Shown one piece after another: positions 32,280 through 41,798 of a DNA stretch of 64,000 bases. Source of the stretch: Penicillium oxalicum (lineage: Eukaryota; Ascomycota; Eurotiomycetes; Eurotiales; Aspergillaceae); assembly GCF_001723175.1 (NCBI RefSeq), contig NC_064651.1, forward strand, positions 2,108,001 to 2,172,000, read 5' to 3'. The notes beneath the pieces were generated by a model, which worked only from the letters and a program-made list of their open reading frames with translations, was not told where the DNA came from and made no database searches. How positions within the stretch are numbered: the stretch's first letter is position 1; the number at the start of each line of letters is the position of its first letter. The position numbers were made by a program, and so were the translations under genes.

Positions 32280-34065
32280 AAGGCGAGTCTTTTGGGCTCC
32301 ATGTCTCTTTTGGGGGCTCTCCTCTCCTCTTCCTCCTTCCCGAGGTAGGTGGCATGGCTATCCAAAAGCCATCTCTCTCCCTGACTGTTTGCCAAGCAGG
32401 CAATCAGAGTGCAAATACTGCAAGTACTAATTTACTTTGCTCCCGGTTTATCCAGGGTGCAAAGAAAAATATAAGCTCTCAACGTACATATATAACGATA
32501 TCATGTTAATTCACCAAAATGGGTTAAACACATGCATTCTCTCTCTCTTTTTCTCTCTCCGACTTTGGTGCCTTGTAACCTACTGTTCCTCAATCGAGGA
32601 CAGCATCCAGAATTCCCCTACCTAGGGCTAAGGAGTATTGCTTGCAAATACACAGCTCTATAATATAGGTGTATGTATACCCTTCGTTTCAGACGTCCGC
32701 TCGAGGTACCACCTGAAAAGAGGTACCTACCCACGGAAGAATAGACCGGCTGCAAACACAGGCCCGGGGACATGGACTGCCTGACTACCTTGGGCATGAC
32801 ACCTGCTACCTGATAGAGAGTACCTATCCAAGCAGAACCATTTCAATTTAACCGGCCAACCTCAGCGCACTAAGAAGTAGGTAGGTACATATTCAGTACA
32901 TATTCACAGGGGCACAGAGTACCTGGATCGTGTCGATTGACTTTCTACTTACCTTTTGAATACAACAAGAACTTATCACCCTTTTAACGGGTTTTTGACA
33001 TGCTCGTCATGACTATCCGTCTTGATTCATTGACATTGATGGACTTCATGAGAAAGCCTTTCTTGCACGTCATCGGATGAGTTACAATTCTACAACAATC
33101 GAATCCCATGAAGATAGCTCTGGAATCCAGGAGACCACCCCACCTGCACCTATCCGCTGGGGGTTTCGTTAAACTTCCATCATGTTCCAATTTGATGTCT
33201 TGGTAAACCTCGGGCTGGTCCAAGGTTCATACTCTTACTTAATGGAAGGAGATGTGCCACAGGTATTGTCTACCATTGAACCATAATGCGTCTCTATATA
33301 TTGATCCACGAACGCATTGAGAACGATTAAAGCTGATCCTCTCGACTTGCGCTCTGAGGATACTAGCAATGTTCGTTAAGAAAGATCTTCAACAGCGTCG
33401 AGCAAAAAAATAAAAATGAAGAACTATCAGAGTTACAGCAAACCAAGGCTGAAATGGTGGCAGCAGCCCCGATTGATCATGCGATAGAGAACTCCAGTCC
33501 AGATCGACCAAACTTTGGCAAGCACCTTTCCGAGTGAACGCAGGGCCAAAAACTCCCCACAGGAAATCTTACTCCATCCAGTCTGTGCGTAGCGTCAAAA
33601 AGGAGAGAAAAGTATGCGAATCGCGAGACCTGACGGCGTACAGGGAGTAGAGCAAAAGTTCCCGTAAAAAGCCAAACACAAGAGTAAGAGAGAAAAAAAG
33701 AATAATCAAGTTCACCATTCTCCGCCCCCAAACCAGATCGTAGATCTCATGGGATCTCATGGGAAATACGTCCGCTCTGTAGTGGGATTGACCACGAAAC
33801 CCAAGCTTCTGGGAAGCGGGGGTACAGAGAGATAAAAAATGAGTCATGAAAATGTTTGATAAAAGTGAATCGAGAAATCCGTCCCGCAAAAACAGGTTCA
33901 GTGCATGGTCATACAAGAGCATGAGGTGTGGTAGGATGAGACATTTAAAGCAATGCAAAGTGCGGCCCGCTTGAGAAAACAGAGAGGCTAAAAGATGGAA
34001 ATCCGGATGGTACGCAATTAAATGGAAACACCGAGTCTTTGGAAGCAAAAGGCCCCATGGGCAAC
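32280..34065. other. Convergent intergenic, carboxypeptidase / srkA
   Basis: This is 1.8 kb between convergent genes. From about 32700 to 32930 GTACCT-type words recur (AGGTACC 32704, AGGTACCTACC 32721, AGTACCTATCC about 32819, AGTAGGTAGGTACAT about 32876, AGTACCTGG about 32919). The srkA side (about 33400-34065) is probably 3' UTR; an open minus frame there (33569-34048) is Leu/Phe-rich but has no family match and is not called. A direct repeat GATCTCATGG occurs twice at about 33744-33763. Confidence 0.5.
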
Positions 34066-36560
34066 TCAGGCAACAGGTTGCCCTTGATTGCGACGCCCAC
34101 GTTTCTCAAGCAAGGTGGCACCTTCCAAGCTGAGCTCGAATGGCTCATGCGTTCTCCTGCCGATGGCGCTCTTCGCGGCCGCAGCAACTTTGGCGTCGTG
34201 TTGCCCGTAGCCCTGCTGCTTGGGCTGGCGGTGTGCCTGTCGGGCTTGAGCGGCACTGCTCTGGGTGCCGAGGTTTGTGGAACGAAGCTTGGCCTCCATA
34301 CCAGCCATATCACCGGCGTGGGCATTGCCCTTGGCGACCTTGTTGGGAGGCAGCTCCGAGGTAGCTTCACTGCGGCCCCGATACTCCGGCTCGTCGTCGT
34401 AGTCCTCGTTCAGAGAGCCCAGAGCAGACTGGAAACCGGCCAACGGATGGCCGCTCCGGGCCGCATTTTGACGAGTTCGGCGGCGCTTGCCTTCTTCCTC
34501 CTGTCGGTGGACGGCATATCCCACGTCAAACACTTCACGCAAGTTGAATGCTCCAGGCGAACGGAAGTCCATGCGACGATCGGCCGCCACCGAGGGCGCA
34601 TCCAGGAAGCGGGAGCTGGCGGGTTGATATGGCGCTTGGTCGGCGCCAGCAGGGTTGAGCTGTGGGCCATCCTGGCGGGCCTGGCCGAAAGGCGTGGCCA
34701 GAGGGGGGGCGTCAGCCGCTGCTGTGGTCTCCTCGTTGGTCTGGCGAATCCACGGGTGGGCAAGGAACTCCTTGATGGTGTATCGTTTCTCCGGGTCCAC
34801 GGTCAACAGGTGCGAGATCAGATCTTGGGCCGACTTGGAGATATCGTCCCACCACGGCGAGAGGAACGTGTACTGTCCGCGTGCCACCTTCTCTGTCAAC
34901 ACCTGGATACTCTCGTCATAGAAGGGCGGGAAACCGCAGAGAAGAGTGTAGAGCACACAGCCCATGGCCCACATATCCACACTCTTCGAATACCGTTCAT
35001 CCTTGACAATCTCGGGCGCTGTGTAGCCGACAGTTCCGCAAGGGGTCATGGTCTGGCTGTCCCAGATCACCTTGGACAGACCAAAATCGGCAATTTTAAT
35101 GGTACCAATGCCACCGGCACCGACACCGGGGACAAAGTCTCCCTCGTCCTCTTTATCCTCGTCGCCCGGCTGCTTGGGCTTAGGATGTGTGCTGGGTACA
35201 AAAGGCGCGGGATAGAAGAGCAAGTTCTCGGGTTTGATATCGCTGGAGTGATGTCATTAGCCCGGCACAAATCAAAGGGCTTCTCGGCATTCCTCCGACG
35301 TGGAATGCTTGTTGGGCACTTACCGGTGAACCACGCCCGATGTTTCATGCAGGTATTCGATGGCATGGGCGACTTGCGTGATGACATGTCGACTGAGATC
35401 CTCGCTGAAGTATGTCAATCGCACGATCTGGTGGAAGAGCTCTCCACCGGGGCAGAGCTCCAGAATAATGTAATAGTATTGGCGGGATTCGGAAAAGTCG
35501 ACCAACTTGACGATGTTGGGGTGATCCAAGTTGCGCATGATCTGGACTTCTTTCAAAATGTTTGCTCGCTATGACATCGCGACCCGTTAGTCCATGAGTT
35601 CGACCAAGATCAGAAGAAGACCAGAGTATTTCAGGAGAGGGTGCTGTTGGTAACAAGAGAACGCGATAAATGGGAAGAACACGCTGTGTAAATTCGACAA
35701 AGCAGACAGACAATGTGGCACAAGTGCCGCCACACTCGCCGAGGATGGAGGCATGTGTAGAAGGGAATAGATTGCGCACCTCCGCAGCCCGTGGGACCTG
35801 TTTGACGTTGGGATGAAGGGGGTCGGACTACAAAAGAATTGATATTGGCGACGGGTCTTTCTCCCAAGTTCGACGCGGAGAGAGAGAGAGAGCTTTGCGT
35901 TAAGGAAGCCGCGCGCGAAATTGCATCGAGTCTCCCCAATTGGAGATGAAGGAACACGACCGAGCGCACGCGTAAGAGCAAGAGCAAGAGCAAGAATCGC
36001 ACCCAGAAACAGAACGTAACACAGAAACGAAATCACAAGAGAGGCGAACAAAACAACGTGGAGTCACGGATAGAGAAAGGAAATGGGACCCCAAAGCCCG
36101 ATGATCTGCATACCTGATTGCTATTCATTTCAAATTTGCGCACCACTTTGATGGCCACTTCGCCCAGCTCTCCCGTCGAATCCCTGGCGCGGTAGACGTT
36201 ACTGAAGGCACCGTCACCCATCTTCTCCAGTAGGATCCAGCGATCAAGACCGGGATATTGGGGCATCTTGGAGCGGCTGTGTCTCTCCTCCTGCACTAGA
36301 CGCTCGATCTCTGCGGACCGATCACGCTTGGCCTGGGCTTCTGATTTCGACGCAGCGGCAGCATGGCCATTGCCTGCTTGGTTCCGCGAGTCGGCGTTTT
36401 CGAAAGCCCCGAGGGCGGGGGAAAACTGGCCTTGGGCATGGGGTTGCTGTTCAGCGTGGACGGCCGACACATCGGTGGTGGGTTCCGCATGAGGTGTGAC
36501 GAGGCGGGCTTGTTTCCCGTGTCGGATGAAATTTTTGATATTCTGTATCGTACTCATCAT
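34066..36560 (-). CDS. srkA: MAPK-activated Ser/Thr kinase, Srk1/Rck2 type (CAMK group)
   Basis: Complement of join 34066-35242, 35324-35568, 35780-35827, 36114-36560 gives 638 residues. The kinase domain begins at about residue 107 (LDRWILLEKMGDGAFSNVY), with ATP-binding Lys138 in VAIKVVRK, the catalytic loop VVHRDIKPEN (Asp248), DFG Asp299, and activation segment TPCGTVGYTAPE. A 48-nt exon coding SDPLHPNVKQVPRAAE supplies the insert before RANILKEVQ that marks the Rck2/Srk1 branch. A long acidic insert (GDEDKEDEGDFVPGVG) lies between catalytic loop and DFG, also family-typical. The C-terminal 200 residues are disordered and basic near RGRRNQ. Orthologues are phosphorylated by the stress MAPK (Hog1/Sty1/SakA) and act in oxidative and osmotic stress. 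Two adjacent ATGs open the frame. Introns are 286, 211 and 81 bp; intron 1 holds GA and AAGAGC microsatellites. Confidence 0.94.
35972..35995. repeat. AAGAGC microsatellite in srkA intron 1
   Basis: About four AAGAGC/AAGAAT units in tandem, with a GA run about 90 bp away (35878-35893), inside the unusually long first intron (286 bp). On the coding strand this is a pyrimidine repeat, which may serve splicing. Confidence 0.7.
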
Positions 36561-39500
36561 GAAAATAATCCGCGGATCACGCCTGTACTGAGGGGAAAAT
36601 CTATAGGGAAATGCAAGAGCAAGGTGTGGTGATGGGAATGATTCTCGAGATCACCGTCGTTACCAGCGTTGGGTGGGTTGATGAATGTTGGAGGAGAGGT
36701 GGTGCCGGTGGGGAGGGCAGAGATCAAGTCAGATGGAGGAAAGATGGAAGGATGGAAGATGGAAAGATAGAAAGATGGAGAGGATGGAGGAGGCAGCAGG
36801 TTGGGTAGCCGGGCAGTTCCAGAATGATGACCCCGCGATGAGATAAGCTTCGGCGTCAACGATAACGGGGCAAAACCAAAAAAAAAAAAAGCAGCGTCGG
36901 GTGTAGTTTTGGGTTACTCGTGATGAAAGACACTGGGTAGTGCGTGGGGAGAGAGGTGAGGATTCTGGGGAACGGAAAAGAAAAGTAGAAAACAATTCTC
37001 ATCTGTACGAAAGAGGGGGGCAGCACACGAGTAAGAAGTAGGGACGAGAGCGCGCAACGGGTTACGGAGCGGATGAGGTCAGACGGAAGTTTCTCATACG
37101 TCGACCAGTTTGACCAGCAGCCGTCAGCGCCAGAATACGTGCTGAGTGGTGAGTCCTGTCAGTACACGAGTACCGAGTACGAACCCTCGGGGAGATCTCT
37201 GCAAGACGAGCACTGTGGTTTTGATTTTCTGATTTTTTTTTGATGTCCCTTTTTCTTTGAATTCTGATTTATCCGCCTTATCCTCCTCTTTTTTCTTTGC
37301 CTCCAATTTGGGGGTGGAAACGAGGGTCCCGGCCGGTTCTTGGAATTGATCAATTCAACCACAGGACACCATCGAAAATCGTCTTCACCCTTAACGGAGA
37401 AAGGCTGAACGCCGATGACGTGCCGTCAACTGCGAGGGGCACCTCCCGGCGATGTCATCGCGACTGGTTGGGCGCGGGGTCGACCGGGAACGAACGAGTA
37501 GAGAAAATGAAAGTGAGAAAAAAATATTATTCTAATTGGTAAATATTGAAGGTGCGTCTCGGAAAGCTCATGAAGGTTCACAGACAAACATGATGCCTAC
37601 AAGGTCATGCTCTCCTTTCAATTGTTCACTTCGGCCCCTTTCCCATACAAAGGAGTCTCCTTTTCTCTCTATTCCCAGTACTATCCAAGTCTAGAGGCGA
37701 CAGAGGCACAAAACAGGTAGGATTCATTGCGACAGTGTTAATGTCGTTGACTGGGAAGCCCTCCGTTGTGGGTTTTCCTCTGCTCAAGACTCCACTCGCA
37801 ACTCTGCCTCTACCAATCTGGGGCACTCCGTCCCGCAAGGTGCATGAAATGGCTTTTCCTGGTTGAAAATTAATGTTCGACATGTGGACAGAGTCCACTG
37901 TCGTCATCACCCGCCACTGACGGTCCGACCCACCTGTCAAACAATCACATCACCACATGAGCCCAGCCTCGTCAATACAGCATGCTGAACCGTGAACAGT
38001 ACAAGACTACGGAATCCTATTATGATCCTGACCGAGACCCTGTCGAAGTAGCCCCCGGGTATCATATCCATGCTGTACGGTTGTGCAAAAGGCTGTTGAG
38101 CCAAGGGTTGGTGGTCATGCTCGACAGACTTGTCTGGACCAGGATTGGAAAAAGAAGCGTCCCTGGGCATCGGGAACCTCTTGCCATGCCACTGCAAAGG
38201 TTTTTAGTTTCTTTATGGGATGTGACTACGGATGTTTTCTAGGAAATTCATTCAGTACGTTTACCATGGAGAGCGCCCGTGTCTCGGGTTCAACCACGCG
38301 CCCTGGAAGCTTCATGCTCCGGACCTCTGTTTGACTTCTGGCTTCCGGGAGGCACTTGCATACCTCTCGCTTGTTCACCATTCGCCTGCATCCTGGAAGG
38401 ATTGACAAGTGGCTTGAAGACCTGGACAGTTTCAGGCTGGTTCGGTGGATCAATAAGCTACAGTTAGTCTACAATCGCACAGGTACACAGCTACATACCG
38501 TAACTGGGGATGGTCTAGGAAGATCCGATCCGGGTTTTTAAAGTTTACCTTGCTTGGCTGCAAATGATACACCTGTGAAAGCTGCATATGGTTCCAGGTA
38601 CCCACAGACTAATTCACATCTATTGCGCCCAAGCTGCAAGACCGACATTATGAAACCATCGAACCCGCATGTCCGTCAGGTGGCAGAAAGCTCTGCTCCC
38701 TAATGAATGGTCGGCAACCCTTTCGGCCTCAGCTTGACGTGCCAGCGTCCACTCTACTTTTCTAGGTCACGGTTGGCTCCTAAATACTCGTATATAGTAC
38801 TATCAGTGGCCATCTACGTTACACAATACCTCTGACAGCAGTATTCCATAGGTACCTTTTTTTTGGGTTGTCCTCTTTGGGCCATCCATATCCCGTGGCC
38901 CGATGTTCTCACTCTCCCAACCTGTAGACAGCTTTTGGTGAATAGAACGGTGAATGTTGGACTGCACTGTGCAAGGTGCCGCTTCTCTCACCCCCTCCAG
39001 CCTGGCTCGAGTCCACTACCCTTCCGACGTGAAAAGGGGATTTCACCAGAACCCGGCCTGACCTTGGCATCTCGGGGTGAGTGGAGTGGACCGTCGTCAT
39101 ATCTCGCCACAGTCCCCCAGCCTCCAAAGCCCAGGCCATCATGGTCGCCTGGAGATGGATACTGCTTCAACTGAAACTTCTCATCCTGATAGGCGGATTC
39201 TCACCCTCTCGCATTGAGATTAATGTTGGATGTCTGGTCGATTCGGGTTGACCATTCAAGCGCGAAATTGTGGCTTCTCCAATTCAATGCGATCCAGGCC
39301 TCCGTGCATCAAACTTGAGGATCCCAAGGGGGTGACTTTGCTAGGCACCAGAGAGGACTACTACGGCGGCTGCGGGTGGCTGTTAATTATATTCAGCATG
39401 ATCATCAATCGCGGTGCTGGTTTCCTTGTCGCTCGGGCATGAGATACATGACTGGAATGATTGAATATGCATGTGCATCAATTGACGTGCGTCTTCAGGG

Positions 39501-41798
39501 GGTAAGAGAGAAAAGGAGGGAGAGACTTGCAGTTTCTGACCTGCGTCGAGTGCGAGGGGAAGGTCCTCCGTTCGATGCAAGGAGCCGAGCGCCTTTGACC
39601 TCATAACAACATGTAGTCGATACAGTCGGCGCCGTGCTCTCAGCCTGCAACAAAGGGCCTCTTAATCGCCCGACACCATTCAGCTCAGAGCAAGCCCAAC
39701 TTCAGAATGTCACAAATCAACAGGTCCATCCAGGAACGCGCGCTCCTGACTGACCCATCCCCACATGGCCCAGCCCACCCTTGAGGGGCAGGAGAGGGTC
39801 ATGACGTTAATCCGTGTCACTGGGGAATTGCGAGCACGGCCCGATGACTCGTCGGCTGCGAACGAACTCGAGGGAGAATCGACATCACCTTGACGTGGTC
39901 GTTATTATTGGACATTCAGCCCCTCCCCTCAGGTGGTTGTGTTATCGTCCCTTTGGTCGATCGATGATGATCGTGGTCCTGTAGTTCACCTCGGAGTTGC
40001 TGAGACTCCACGAGACTATATTCATTTTTCTATCATAAAGACTGATACGCAGCCAGCTGTTCTTCCATCAACACGTACAAGGACTTGTGGGAGCAGAGTG
40101 ACCGAAGCAAGAGAGATTGATCCTGCGACCAGTGGGGGAAGTGAAAGGACTCAATATAGAATCGCAGCCCACGGCATGGTTTCAGCGAAGGAAAAGGGGC
40201 TAAGGATTGACCACCGTCAGAGGCAAAGCCCTCGATTAAGCGCCCAGGCCGTGCTGCTGCTGCAGGGGAGCGGATAATGTGCTGGCTGCAGGGCCACGGG
40301 GGCGAGATCGTCGACTTGGACTTGATTCATATGTTTGTTAAGGGATAGATACCTAAGGTCAGTAGATGGTCGACTCAACGTAGGACGCAGTAGCAGGCAA
40401 ACACCCAGGATCGGCCGATCAAAATGTTGGGCCTTTCATGAGAATCCCGTCATTTCCATCACTTTGCCTCATTCTATTTTCCATCGCGCATTTGATTGTG
40501 GGAGTCTTGCACCCCCACAGCATTAAGCATGTTTTCGCGCGATTTTTTTTAGTTACCTGCAGTACCGGTGTATTCGGCAGTGGTGGTACAGCAACACTTG
40601 GTGCAAGCACTAAGGTGCAATAAGTACTCCCCGTATTGGTTTAGGTGTGTCCTTAGGTTGTGTCTAAAATCCCCCCCCGGCAATCTCCATCCCCCGCCGG
40701 ACATGACTTCCTGTCTACCCATCTGGGCTTCTTTTTCCGATGCTGATACTCAGGTCTCCGATCGCTTATTAAGATGATCAACTTGGCTTCCGCTTGGATT
40801 CACATCATGATCATGATCTCTTACGATTTCCTTGTGATCGGCCAGACCAAAGTCTGCAAACCAATGTATGCAACAGCTCCACATCGACTGGTACCTGAGA
40901 GACGTGGAAAGAAAAGTCCTCCCATTCCATCTGCCCGATTCCCTTGCATAGAATTTGGATCATATGTCGTGCTTCAACTCATGAAGATTGCCCGTTGACG
41001 ACTGCAGGGGAATCGCCAGAGGAAGGTTTCCAGCGGAGCGTAACGGCACCACCGTGTTGCATCTGCAACCGAGAGTAAGCAGTACCATTTATGTACATAA
41101 CCTATAGGGAGGTCTTTTATGGGCGATAAGCACCTACTATTCTGCCTCAATCTCAGTTGGTGACATTGCCTAGGAGCCAATCGCTCATGGCTAGGAGATG
41201 GCCAGACGTGCGACTACGTGGTATAAGTACAAGATACATTATGTGGTGTCAGTGGCCATGAAAACCTAGACCATCGGTTGATTCAGGTCTACGAGTAGAC
41301 GTAACTTACTCCTAGTACATAAACTGGCACTATTTTCTATGTCAATGCTGGAGGATCACATTCATCCATGTCCAAATTAGGTCCCTCAACGACATCGCAA
41401 ACTGGGGTGCCACATACCGTTCCCAGTGCATTTGGTCGAAACGAAGGATTCAAGAATGTCCTCAGGCGGGGCAACGGCAAGAGAACCTTTCAGAGAAGCC
41501 ATCGTCGAATGAGAAGATGCGACTGTGTCAAAGACGGTAAATTACCTTTCTGCACCATGCAGTTTCGGCCCCTTGGGCGCACGCGTCTCGAGAGTTCAGT
41601 TCGAGGTGTATCGTCTCGCTCAGCAAGAATCCTCGACATTTCTTCTCTCTTTCCCCCCCTTTGCCATCTTGATCAAAGTCGTCAAAGACACTCCTCACGT
41701 CAGGGGGTCGCCTGCGATGCTTGGCTCGCGACAGACGCCGTGTCGACGTCTCTAAAAATTTCCCTGCCATGCCCTTTCAGTAGAAATATGCTTTGGTT
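36561..41798. other. Largest gene-free stretch (5.2 kb), divergent
   Basis: No supportable gene on either strand. Next to srkA, 36720-36800 is a (GGAARGAT)n-like purine tract, i.e. pyrimidine-rich on the srkA coding strand and probably its promoter or leader; an A14 run lies near 36880. An AGGTACCT palindrome is at 38850-38857. Candidate frames such as 37982-38242 (+) or 41368-41910 (+) have no recognisable family and no splice-linked continuation. A long srkA leader, non-coding RNA or a decayed gene remain possible. Confidence 0.45.

Noticed and set aside
33569..34048. 159-codon minus frame downstream of srkA
   Set aside because: It is Leu/Phe-rich low-complexity sequence in the probable 3' UTR, with no homology that I recognise.
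34039..35574. 511-codon plus-strand frame over srkA
   Set aside because: It is antisense to the kinase exons, whose kinase motifs are complete; the frame also runs through two srkA introns.
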